Shown: positions 32,301 through 39,830 of the stretch, piece after piece | Layout: every line of letters begins with the position of its first letter | Position numbering within the stretch: the stretch's first letter is position 1 | Origin: an uncultured Oscillospiraceae bacterium | Lineage (GTDB): Bacteria > Bacillota > Clostridia > Oscillospirales > Ruminococcaceae | Assembly: GCA_949743955.1 (NCBI GenBank) | Contig: CATJVQ010000037.1 | Span: 1 to 64,000 of the forward strand | DNA: 64,000 bases | Reading direction: 5' to 3' | Translations under genes and position numbers: made by a program | Notes under the pieces: generated by a model | Databases searched by the model: none | The model's input: only the letters and a program-made list of their open reading frames with translations | What the model was told of the DNA's origin: nothing

Positions 32301-34080
32301 TGGCGACGTTCTTCGGGTTCTCCATCTCCACCGAAACAATGGCCGAATTCGGAATCCGGTTCCGGGTGGGGAGCGTGGGGGGGTCGATGACTTCCCGCTC
32401 CGGAGTCCCGCTCGCGGTGAGGGAGGGGCCGCTCATCCCCTTTTGATTTCCTGCTGTGACATAGAAATCATAGGAGACACCGTTCTCCAGATCCTCCACC
32501 GCACAGGAGACGGAAGGATATTCTTCTTTTACAATCTGGAATTCCTTATCGGAAGATTTCTTATAGTATAAATTGTAGAACTCCGCGTCCTCGGTCTTCT
32601 TCCAGCTGACGACGATGGCGCTGTCCTCTGGAGAGAGGGAGAGATTGTCCGGAGGCAGGGGAGCCTTGTCCGGCTGCGGAATGCAGCTCACCGCGGCGGA
32701 AGGGTCCCCGTTCCAGGAGCCGCTGTATGCCGAGACAGTGAAATAGTAGGTGGTGAGGTTCTTGAGCCCGGTGATGACCGCGCTGTTCGTGCCAACACGG
32801 AGCTGCCGGGTGAGCGCGCCGTCGGACGTGCCGTACTGGACGATGTAGCCGTCCACATTGTCGACAGCGCGCCACGAGAGCGACGCCTGCCGGCTGCCCG
32901 GCGTGACAACGACATTTTTGGGGATGGATGCGCCCAGATCGATATTATCTGGGACAATATCCTGCAAAAACTCGATTTTTTCGATGATGGCGTATGTCGC
33001 CTTTCCGTCCTCCCCGATCACTCTCTGGACGGTGATGGTGATTTTCTTCACCGGCACGCGCTTCTCGAGCGGGATGACAACAGTGCGGACCCCCGCCTCC
33101 CGTTCGGTCGCGTGGGTCCCCTCGGGCGGGGTTTGATCGTACTCCACGGTTTCGGAGGAACCGTCCTCATACTCCACCACCACGAAGCCGCTTTCGAGCG
33201 CACCGGACGCGCCAGGGGAGACGATGCGCACCTCGCTCATTTCCTTGGGCTCGGCGAGCGTGATGGGGATTTCCAGGGGCCCGCCGGCCGGAGCGAACAG
33301 CTTGACAGTGCGGCCGTTGTCCTCAAACAGGTCCTCGAGCTTTCCCTCGAGCGAGAGGCCCGCCTTCTCCATCTCCTCCGCGATGGTGCTGGCGTCTAGG
33401 ATGCCGGACACCGCCAACGCGCCCGCATAGACCTCCTCCGCGCGCCGCTGCCCCATGTTGTGGTGGACCAGCGCCAGATCCGTGATGTCAGTTTTCCCGT
33501 CCTGATTGACGTCGGCATCCGCCGGGGTTTTGCCCAGCGCACCGGCTACTCTGTTCAGATCCTGCCCGTCGATCACCCGGTCGCCGGTCACGTCCCCGAG
33601 CGCGAAGCCGCCGCTTTTGGCGCTGATATAGACCCGCGGCGCATATTCATCCAGCGAGAGCGGGCCGCTCGTGAGGCTCTGGTATCCCTTGCCCTCCAGC
33701 GCCACCCGGTATTGGACATCCCGGGGCAGGCCGGTGAATTCGAGCGTGCAGAAGCCCACCTTCTCGCTGCCGGAGAGCGGAGCATTCTGCGGATTATGCA
33801 AAGTCAGCCGGACACTGGCGTCCGTGCCGGGAATCTTCAGGGCCTCGCCGGGTTCCGTGAGGGGGATGGTGTACAGGGTTTCGTTCCCCCCAAAAAGTTT
33901 CAGAGAGAGTTCCCGCCTAGCCAGCGCCGCGGCGGGCTCGTGGTAATCCAGCTGAACCACTACGTCCAACCGGCCCGCATTCTGTGTCCATGTTACGTCG
34001 ATGGTCTGGGCGTAGGCAGAGAGCAGAAAGCTCAGCAGAATCAGTGCCGCCGCGCAAAAACCTGTAAGCGTCCGTTTCAT
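29311..34080 (-). CDS. Secreted M60 (enhancin-like) zinc metalloprotease with a dockerin and carbohydrate-binding modules
   Basis: This 1589-residue exported protein has a signal peptide (1-24), a cohesin-like beta domain (25-150), a type I dockerin (about 157-211) with two calcium-loop duplicates (DVTGDRVIDGQD and DVNQDGKTDITD), a discoidin-like domain (230-375), two fibronectin III domains (386-467, 473-560), a discoidin/F5-8 type C domain (575-735), and an M60 catalytic domain with zinc motif HEIGH at 1072-1076. M60 proteases cut mucins and O-glycoproteins. The C-terminal 350 residues are extra beta modules. No wall anchor is present, so the dockerin is the likely attachment. Confidence 0.9.
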   Translation of the reverse strand: MKRTLTGFCAAALILLSFLLSAYAQTIDVTWTQNAGRLDVVVQLDYHEPAAALARRELSLKLFGGNETLYTIPLTEPGEALKIPGTDASVRLTLHNPQNAPLSGSEKVGFCTLEFTGLPRDVQYRVALEGKGYQSLTSGPLSLDEYAPRVYISAKSGGFALGDVTGDRVIDGQDLNRVAGALGKTPADADVNQDGKTDITDLALVHHNMGQRRAEEVYAGALAVSGILDASTIAEEMEKAGLSLEGKLEDLFEDNGRTVKLFAPAGGPLEIPITLAEPKEMSEVRIVSPGASGALESGFVVVEYEDGSSETVEYDQTPPEGTHATEREAGVRTVVIPLEKRVPVKKITITVQRVIGEDGKATYAIIEKIEFLQDIVPDNIDLGASIPKNVVVTPGSRQASLSWRAVDNVDGYIVQYGTSDGALTRQLRVGTNSAVITGLKNLTTYYFTVSAYSGSWNGDPSAAVSCIPQPDKAPLPPDNLSLSPEDSAIVVSWKKTEDAEFYNLYYKKSSDKEFQIVKEEYPSVSCAVEDLENGVSYDFYVTAGNQKGMSGPSLTASGTPEREVIDPPTLPTRNRIPNSAIVSVEMENPKNVASQSFDVRQVYDEDFETSWTARVWWESSRFTFEFDEEQDMDYLIYVPRLNRGYPESISRYSIAAWDKDGNMTWLTSDKGALTNRTDTSLAPSLRGNPKETGYAILPFERNEHIKKISVLVRQWDGARKPSSLSEIAFYTYDDIDSSVAALFADRSYTSLASGATQERIDELRSRIEDTDGYLVNQDVLLDELDLAEALLQGDKSQLGAVVENVQSRDASGDPKRISTLQPIGMAAQAGKQVVFYAQIPEGEDVYVVPTQHFAEAAQWSGEAVRLQNGRNIITIPRINNVSPQNGGSLYLKYAGSRASEIKIHARGGTKIPLLELSDWHELSESAVRARMDTYISELDRYCSETLSGGNLQTNIFNATEIAFPHVLLSLPATEVRKGLSGGTDALYNDGLAWEELMRLMYYTHGIDEAALEGSASRHNIRYMRMFGNAFMYAGGNHIGIGYGSAAGMMSGRPTAVTGKGNANGLFGWGIQHEIGHVMDSLGKAEITNNIYSLFAQTRDSGQNALPSRLEKSNKYESIFQKVTSGQRGMSNDVFVSLGMYWQLHLAYDGADDNFYHRLNQLPGSKANDNAFMAAASEIAGKDLSEFFRAWGFTPNGQSGPQDERKIQYLTDESRRERLAGTQKQSGTVGVTASYSAEQRMATVSVSPVTGAKMLGYEISREMNGETEVVGFLSAQSGETVWTDSLGSANNKSVTYSVNAIDILGYPIAHASSDQLEISHDNLLSRDLYTWSTDDGLTASFTGAPSVAGIRFSEVPAGGATLGLSAEDGAILVEADDGSGFTPVLTLSADTVEANRLYFFTREDADGSICPYDVQAVRISGVSGEAAEFIDFAAYPGDNIQFGEIGILGESYEDIPAGTLIVTGSFRGNPVFNTIRVYGRGQSGDMASGELTETDRVPLEGEIYLFAALPKTGDMAEIDNGLWIFVPRQQGDTLSGGEDSACTGSLLPTQVMAELIRTNVPEGGAGRITGDTRWIPSPTYESMPTIRLED

Positions 34081-34238
34081 GCGTCCTGTTCCTCCATTGC
34101 GGCACAGCCGTGCCGTACTATACTGAGATGGGAGAAGTATACCATAATTTTTTACAGAATACTAGTATTTCTCCCCCCATTCGGTATAAAAAACCGTTCG
34201 AAGAACCGGCCGGCTTTTCTGTGTAGGCTGCATAAGCA

Positions 34239-35720
34239 TTATATCCGCGCCTCCTCGAGCGCTTCCCAGCAGCGGCTCTCGGTGAACAGCGCCGTGAGGG
34301 CGGGATCGAGCTTGCCCTCCTTTTCGGCCATTATCTGTAGGATGGAGAGTGCGCGTTCCACAGGTATCCCGGGCTTGTAGGGGCGATCGTCCGCGGTCAG
34401 GGCGTCGAAGATATCAAGGATGGTGATGATGCGCACCTCGGGAGGGATTTCGTCTCCCTGGAGGTGCTTCGGGTAACCGCTGCCGTTTAGGAGCTCGTGG
34501 TGGGACGCCGCCCACTCCCGGACATGGCAGAGATCCTCCGAAAACTGGATCTGGGAGAGAAGCTTATCCGTGACAGACACGTGCTCCTCCATGACGGAAC
34601 GCTCCTCCTCCGAGAGGGTGCCCTTGCGGATGCAGAGCATGGCGTACTCTTCGTCCGACAGCCAGGGCCGGGAACCCCCGTCCGCCTCCGTGTAGGTCCG
34701 CTCCCGCAGGCGGACGAGCCCGGCGAGGCGTTCGTCGGTGACGAAACCGGCCCCGTTGACGGCTTCCACGAGTTTCTCTGCCTCCTCCGTGTCCCGGATA
34801 AGCGCAGCCCGCTCTTCCTTTGTGATGCGGCCGGAGAGAAGGTCGATTTCTCCCCGCAGCCGGACGATCTCCATCCGGTGGAGGAAGGCGGTGCGCTGCT
34901 CGGGGAGCAGGCGGGCCATCTTGTTCATGACCTCCAGCGGTGTCACGAGCTTGCCGAGGTCGTGGAGCCAGATGCTCATGAGGACCTCTTCCTTGTGCGC
35001 CGGATCGAAAGGGACACCCCTTCCCTCCGCTTCGGCCCTCTTGTTGAGGAAGTCGAGGAAGCGGCCGCCATACAGGGCCATGTGGCGGGTATGGCTGCCG
35101 TTGTAGGGGGTTCGTTCGTCGACCGCGGAGGACATGGCGCGCACAAAGGAGTGGAACAGCTCCTTGATTTGGGCGAGGTAGCGCACGTTCTGCACTGTAA
35201 TGGCGGCCTGCGACGCCACCGATTCCACTGCGAGCACGACCTCGTCCTCAAACGGGCAGACACGGCCCTCATCATCCATGGCGTTGATGAGCTGAAGGAC
35301 GCCGACCTTCCCGCCCTCGCGGTTGCGCATGGGCACCACGATCATCGACTGGGTGTGGTAGCCGGTTATCGCGTCGTAGCGCATGGGGCCGGTGAGGTCG
35401 TATTCCTCGCAGTGCCACACGTCGGCAATGCGCAGGGTCTTATCGTCGATGAGGGACAGGGCGCACACGCTCTCCCGGTTGAGCGCCACGGGCGGGAGGC
35501 CGCAGTCCGAACCGTCTCCGCCCGAATAGGTGTGCATGGTGTTGTTACGCATGATTTTGAAGTGCAGCGCGCCGCCCTCGAGCAGGTACAGTGTTCCCGC
35601 GTCGCAGTTGGAGAGCTCCATCACACACAGCAGAATGCGCTCCAGGAGGCGGTTGTAGTTTCTCTCCGCCGAGAGGGAAACGCCCACCTCCAGGAACGCC
35701 CGAAACTTTTCTTCTCTCAC
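34239..35720 (-). CDS. GAF-HD-GYP cyclic-di-GMP phosphodiesterase-like protein
   Basis: This 493-residue cytosolic protein has an N-terminal GAF domain (about 20-180) and an HD-GYP domain with WLHDLGK (His253-Asp254) and HHELLNGSGYP (GYP at 415-417), a form active on cyclic di-GMP in many homologues. The start is GTG at 35720, overlapping the MBL gene's stop (GTGA), so the two are coupled. The GAF ligand is unknown. An insertion of about 100 residues separates the HD and GYP parts. Confidence 0.9.
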   Translation of the reverse strand: MREEKFRAFLEVGVSLSAERNYNRLLERILLCVMELSNCDAGTLYLLEGGALHFKIMRNNTMHTYSGGDGSDCGLPPVALNRESVCALSLIDDKTLRIADVWHCEEYDLTGPMRYDAITGYHTQSMIVVPMRNREGGKVGVLQLINAMDDEGRVCPFEDEVVLAVESVASQAAITVQNVRYLAQIKELFHSFVRAMSSAVDERTPYNGSHTRHMALYGGRFLDFLNKRAEAEGRGVPFDPAHKEEVLMSIWLHDLGKLVTPLEVMNKMARLLPEQRTAFLHRMEIVRLRGEIDLLSGRITKEERAALIRDTEEAEKLVEAVNGAGFVTDERLAGLVRLRERTYTEADGGSRPWLSDEEYAMLCIRKGTLSEEERSVMEEHVSVTDKLLSQIQFSEDLCHVREWAASHHELLNGSGYPKHLQGDEIPPEVRIITILDIFDALTADDRPYKPGIPVERALSILQIMAEKEGKLDPALTALFTESRCWEALEEARI

Positions 35721-36541
35721 AGCCGTACCTCCATTCCTTCCCGGGCAAAGCGGACGGCAATACCGTCCGGCGCTTCTGCGAGCGCCTGCCTCTCCTGCTC
35801 ATGCAGGAACGTATCCGTATAATCGTTGGAAAAATGGGTCATCAGCACCATTTTCACCCCTGCGGCTTTCCCCATCTCGATACCCTGCCGCCAGGAGGAG
35901 TGCCCCCAGCCCGGATGCCGGGCCAGGTCTGTATCGGTGAAGCTGGCGTCCCAGATGAGGAGGTCCGCTCCCTCCGCGAACGCACGCAGCTGCGGAAGAA
36001 GCGAATCGTTCATCTCACAGTCCAGCGTATAGACAACACTGTGTCCAGCCCCGTCCAGCCGGTAAAGGAGGCTCTGGTTGGGGTGGTTTCCCCGCATCAC
36101 GCGCATGGAGAGACCGCCCCCGAGCGGGACACACTGGCCGGGCAAAATTTCATGGATGGTGACAGAGGCGCGGAAATCGCTAAACCCAATCGGCCAGTAG
36201 GGAGGGCCTACAAAGAATTCCAGCTGGCGGCGGAAGCTCACCCCGCCCCGCGCCTCGCCATAGAGGTGAATCTCCATCTCGGGGTTGTGCAGCGCGCCGA
36301 AGCCGAAAAGACCGATGATGTGATCCGCATGGACATGACCGATAAAGAGATCGGCTCGATTTTTCCCCTGGAGCCGCCCCCAGGGGCCAGTCAGCCCGCT
36401 GCCTGCGTCGAACAGGATGAGCCGCCCGCCGCAGTCCACTGCCGTGCAGGCGGTATTTCCCCCATATTCCAGATATTCTCCGGACACAGCCGGCATGGAG
36501 CCCCGCACGCCCTGGACAGTCACAGTCCACGGTCTTTCCAT
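35717..36541 (-). CDS. Metallo-beta-lactamase-fold hydrolase
   Basis: This protein of about 274 residues has the MBL metal motif GHVHADHI (HxHxDH) and downstream ligands in RGNHPNQS, LDCEM and TDLARHPGWGHSSW. The layout resembles the cyclic-phosphodiesterase or RNase Z-like group; such proteins next to GAF-HD-GYP may act on nucleotides. ATG 36541 has AAGGAAG upstream. The longer frame to 36709 crosses the promoter of the divergent restriction-modification operon. Confidence 0.85.
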   Translation of the reverse strand: MERPWTVTVQGVRGSMPAVSGEYLEYGGNTACTAVDCGGRLILFDAGSGLTGPWGRLQGKNRADLFIGHVHADHIIGLFGFGALHNPEMEIHLYGEARGGVSFRRQLEFFVGPPYWPIGFSDFRASVTIHEILPGQCVPLGGGLSMRVMRGNHPNQSLLYRLDGAGHSVVYTLDCEMNDSLLPQLRAFAEGADLLIWDASFTDTDLARHPGWGHSSWRQGIEMGKAAGVKMVLMTHFSNDYTDTFLHEQERQALAEAPDGIAVRFAREGMEVRL

Positions 36542-36630
36542 TTCTGCCACTTCCTTTCTGCCGCGCTGATCCAGCAAGAAAACTGTTTTTATTATACCTG
36601 TTCCATTGCCATAAATCAAGAACGCCGTGA

Positions 36631-36659
36631 TTGCACGAACGAGTGTTTTCTGGTATAAT
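36631..36659 (+). promoter_or_regulatory. Promoter of the restriction-modification operon
   Basis: TTGCAC (36631-36636), a 17-bp spacer and TATAAT (36654-36659). The -10 box is one arm of a large inverted repeat. Confidence 0.78.
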
Positions 36660-36740
36660 AACCGCAAGCAGTTATTATACCTTGATTGATTCGGCCGCCC
36701 TATAGGCATGGCCGATTATACCACAACCGCTTATGATACC
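36652..36740. promoter_or_regulatory. Symmetric operator and half-site cluster upstream of the restriction-modification genes
   Basis: GGTATAATAAC (36652-36662) and GTTATTATACC (36671-36681) are perfect 11-bp inverted repeats spaced by 8 bp. Both arms contain TATAAT in opposite directions. Two further half-site-like copies follow: GATTATACC (36714-36722) and TTATGATACC (36731-36740). This looks like a multi-site control region for the divergent MBL and restriction-modification units. Confidence 0.65.
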
Positions 36741-36757
36741 GAAAGATCGAAGAGGAC

Positions 36758-37642
36758 ATGCCGCAGAATAAAAGCGATTTTACGCGAGGGGGTGGGCGTA
36801 CGGCGAAGAGCAGACTGGTTTCTCCGGTGGTCAAGTGGGTGGGAGGAAAGCGTCAGCTTCTCGAGGTTATCACGCCGCTGCTCCCGAGGCGGATAACGTC
36901 CTACTGCGAGCCGTTTCTGGGGGGAGGCGCCGTGCTGTTCTCGGTGCAGCCGAGGAGGGCGATTATCGGCGATCTGAACGCCGATCTGATGACAGTGTAC
37001 GAGGTCATTCGCGACGATGCCGGCGCGCTCATCGAGTCCCTCAAAAAGCACGAGAACACCCCCGAGTATTTTTACGCTATCCGGGACATCGACCGGGATA
37101 AGGAACGGTATCGGGCGCTGTCCAAGGTCGAGAGGGCGTCGCGGCTGCTCTACCTCAACAAGACCTGTTTTAACGGCCTGTTCCGGGTAAATTCCGCTGG
37201 GGAATTCAATTCCCCCTTCGGGTATTATAAAAACCCCAACATTGTCAACGAGCCGGTGATCCGGGCCGTGAGCCGGTATTTTAACGCGGGGGACATCGCG
37301 TTTTACAGCGAGGATTTTGCCCTCACCCTCGAGCGGGTGAAGAAGGGCGGCTTCGCCTACCTCGATCCGCCCTACGATCCGGTTTCGGACACGGCGAGCT
37401 TTACCGGCTACAATAAGGGCGGTTTCGGCCGGGACGAACAGATCCGCTTAAAGCAGTGCTGCGACGAGATGACCCGGCGCGGAATTAAGTTTATGCTCTC
37501 GAACTCGGCGACAGACTTCATCAAGGATCTGTATCGGGAGTACCACATCACGATTGTCAAGGCCCGGCGGGCCATCAATGCCGATGCGAAGGGGCGCGGC
37601 GCGATAGACGAGGTGCTGATCCGCAACTATGGGGCTGAATGA
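36758..37642 (+). CDS. Dam-family (MboIA/DpnM-type) DNA adenine N6-methyltransferase
   Basis: This 294-residue methylase starts with VVKWVGGKRQLL (SAM-binding), has motif I as YCEPFLGGGAVLF, the catalytic DPPY at 203-206, and a family C-terminus (INADAKGRGAIDEVLIRNY). This alpha-type order fits enzymes of the MboIA/DpnM family, which mostly recognise GATC; that specificity is inferred. It is followed by a restriction enzyme gene that overlaps it by 14 bp. GAAGAGG lies just two bases before ATG 36758, so the start is somewhat uncertain. Confidence 0.9.
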   Translation: MPQNKSDFTRGGGRTAKSRLVSPVVKWVGGKRQLLEVITPLLPRRITSYCEPFLGGGAVLFSVQPRRAIIGDLNADLMTVYEVIRDDAGALIESLKKHENTPEYFYAIRDIDRDKERYRALSKVERASRLLYLNKTCFNGLFRVNSAGEFNSPFGYYKNPNIVNEPVIRAVSRYFNAGDIAFYSEDFALTLERVKKGGFAYLDPPYDPVSDTASFTGYNKGGFGRDEQIRLKQCCDEMTRRGIKFMLSNSATDFIKDLYREYHITIVKARRAINADAKGRGAIDEVLIRNYGAE

Positions 37643-38906
37643 TACCGCGTGGGAGAGTCTGTTCGAAAAATACCGGATTCCGGACAGGGTCGGGGAGGAC
37701 GGGCAGTTTGTCATTTCGGCAGCGCAGATCAAGGAGTTCCGCGAGCCGCGGCTGATGACCAAGTTCGACAACCGGGCCAGCCTCCCCGCGGTCTTCGCGG
37801 AAAACGGTCTGGCCATCCTGCCTGTTACACGGGGGGACTATATGATTTCCTCGTTTTCGGCGTATCAGGACTTTGAGGAGGCGGATGCTCCGGCGCAGAA
37901 GGTCTCCATCCCCTCGCACATGCAGAGCTTGCTGCCTCAGTTCCTCACCAGCGAGGCTATCGCGCTCAACTGCGCGAACGCCTGCGGGATCTTCGGCGAT
38001 TTCCTGGCGGACGACGCGCTGCTGCCGACTGTCAGCGGGCGGATGGGTTCGGGCGAATTCGGCTTCACGATTGATACCGCATCGGGGGAAAAGCGTGTAG
38101 CGGTCAGCGGCTCCCAGATTGAAATCGACGCTGCGTATGAGGGGATACGCTGTCTCGCCCTTTTTGAAGCAAAGCGGGAAACGCTGGCGGAGGATTTCCT
38201 GATCCGCCAGCTCTATTATCCGTTCCGCCTCTGGAGCGGCCGGGTGACGAAGCCGGTCCGGACAGTTTTCTTCGTCTTTTCGGGCGGGGTGTTCCATCTC
38301 TATGAGTACCGGTTCGAGGATCCGGAACATTACAATTCCCTGCGCCTGATAAAACGGAAGAGCTATCGGATAGCGGCAGAGATCCGGCTGGAGGATATCG
38401 AAAACCTGCTGCGGACAGTTCCCCCCCTGCGGGAGCCGGACATCCCGTTCCCGCAGGCGAACCGGATGTCCCGTGTCGCGAACCTCCTCGAGCTTTTGAA
38501 CGGGCGGCCCATGACCCACCAGGAGATCACCGCCGAATACGCCTTCGACGGGCGGCAGACGGACTACTATACGAATGCCGGGCGCTATCTGGAGTGCATC
38601 GACAAGGTCCGCGGGGCGGATGGGGTCCGGTTCTGCCTCTCTCCCCTCGGGCGCCGGATTTTAAATATGGGGTACAGGGAGCGCCAGCTCGCCTTGATGG
38701 CGCAGATCCTCCGCCACAGGGCGTTTCGGGAGACACTCCGGCTGTATCTGCGGTGCGGCGCGATGCCCGATAGAGGGACCATCGTTCGGATCATGAAGGA
38801 GTCGGAGCTCTATCATATCGGGTCGGACGATACATATGAGCGGCGCTCCTCCACGATTGCCGGCTGGATTGGCTGGATTATGAGTATTTTAAACGAATCG
38901 TCTTGA
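37629..38906 (+). CDS. Type II restriction endonuclease partner
   Basis: This 425-residue protein carries a PD-(D/E)XK-like catalytic core in EIDAAYEGIRCLALFEAKRE (Glu165, Asp167, Glu180-x-Lys182). It has a winged-helix-like region (RVANLLELLNGRPMTHQEIT). It resembles type II restriction enzymes found beside Dam-type methylases. Its start overlaps the methylase stop by 14 bp, which would keep translation of the toxin-like nuclease behind that of the methylase. Cleavage at GATC is inferred from the neighbour, not shown. The SDR promoter overlaps its stop codon. Confidence 0.82.
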   Translation: MGLNDTAWESLFEKYRIPDRVGEDGQFVISAAQIKEFREPRLMTKFDNRASLPAVFAENGLAILPVTRGDYMISSFSAYQDFEEADAPAQKVSIPSHMQSLLPQFLTSEAIALNCANACGIFGDFLADDALLPTVSGRMGSGEFGFTIDTASGEKRVAVSGSQIEIDAAYEGIRCLALFEAKRETLAEDFLIRQLYYPFRLWSGRVTKPVRTVFFVFSGGVFHLYEYRFEDPEHYNSLRLIKRKSYRIAAEIRLEDIENLLRTVPPLREPDIPFPQANRMSRVANLLELLNGRPMTHQEITAEYAFDGRQTDYYTNAGRYLECIDKVRGADGVRFCLSPLGRRILNMGYRERQLALMAQILRHRAFRETLRLYLRCGAMPDRGTIVRIMKESELYHIGSDDTYERRSSTIAGWIGWIMSILNESS

Positions 38907-38931
38907 CAGCGGGGGGATGCTCGTTTACACT
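38903..38931 (+). promoter_or_regulatory. Promoter of the SDR gene
   Basis: TTGACA (38903-38908), a 17-bp spacer and TACACT (38926-38931). The -35 box overlaps the restriction enzyme stop codon. Confidence 0.8.
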
Positions 38932-38969
38932 GGAGACAGAAATCTATCTCAGATTGTGAGGGGAAAGTA

Positions 38970-39755
38970 ATGGGCAAGGCAGGCATTATCGAAAAAATGC
39001 GGCTGGACGGAAAAAGTATCTTCGTCACCGGGGGCGCGAGAGGGATCGGCAAGAGCGTGGCGGCCGCGTTCTGCGAGGCGGGGGCGAATGTCGCTATCGT
39101 GGACGTGGACCTCGAGACAGCGAAGGAGACAGCCGCGTGGCTCCATGAGACCACCGGATCGGACACCATGGCCGTGGGGACGGACGTGACGGATCCGGCG
39201 CAGGTGGACAGCATGGTCAGCGCCGTGACGGAAAAGTACGGTGGTCTCGACGCCGCCTTCTGTAACGCGGGTATCTGCATCAATGTCCCGGCCGACGAGA
39301 TGAGCTTCGAGCAGTGGAAGAAGGTCATCGACATCAATCTCACCGGCGTCTTCCTCACCGCGCAGGCGGCCGGGAAGGTCATGCTCCGGCAGGGGTACGG
39401 CTCCATCATCAACACGGCGTCCATGTCCGGGCATATTGTCAATGTCCCGCAGCCGCAGTGTGCGTATAACGCGTCGAAGGCGGGGGTGATCCAGCTCACG
39501 AAGTCCATGGCCGTGGAGTGGGCGAAAAAGGGCGTGCGGGTCAACTCCATCAGCCCCGGCTATATCGGCACGGATCTGACCCTCTCCTCCGAGACGCTCA
39601 AGCCCCTTATCGCCCAGTGGAACGCGCTCTCCCCCATAGGCCGCATGGGCAAGCCCGAGGAGCTGCAGGCAATCTGTGTCTACCTCGCGGGCGATACAAG
39701 CGCTTTCACCACCGGCGCCGATTTTGTCATCGACGGCGCGTTTACCTGCTTCTAA
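38970..39755 (+). CDS. Short-chain dehydrogenase/reductase (SDR), classical type
   Basis: This 261-residue oxidoreductase has the Rossmann motif TGGARGIGKS, CNAGI, the active-site Ser in INTASMSGHI and Tyr-x3-Lys in YNASKAG, and VNSISPGYIGTDL. The Asp-rich IVDVDLE after beta-2 suggests NAD(H) preference. It fits the sorbitol or 3-oxoacyl reductase-type sugar dehydrogenases, but the substrate is unknown. It is monocistronic with its own promoter and terminator. Confidence 0.9.
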   Translation: MGKAGIIEKMRLDGKSIFVTGGARGIGKSVAAAFCEAGANVAIVDVDLETAKETAAWLHETTGSDTMAVGTDVTDPAQVDSMVSAVTEKYGGLDAAFCNAGICINVPADEMSFEQWKKVIDINLTGVFLTAQAAGKVMLRQGYGSIINTASMSGHIVNVPQPQCAYNASKAGVIQLTKSMAVEWAKKGVRVNSISPGYIGTDLTLSSETLKPLIAQWNALSPIGRMGKPEELQAICVYLAGDTSAFTTGADFVIDGAFTCF

Positions 39756-39761
39756 AACGAA

Positions 39762-39792
39762 AAAAGGAACGGCATCCATATGCCGCTCCTTT
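39762..39792. terminator. Terminator after the SDR gene
   Basis: A stem of 39762-39774 with 39779-39792 (one mismatch) is flanked by A and T runs. It may also serve the convergent ferritin gene. Confidence 0.72.
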
Positions 39793-39830
39793 TCTTTATC
39801 CCTGTTCTATAAATTGTACAGTTATGAGTA

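Noticed and set aside
36758..38906. A mobile element around the restriction-modification genes
   Set aside because: No terminal repeats, integrase or composition break flank the pair. The SDR promoter starts inside the nuclease stop.
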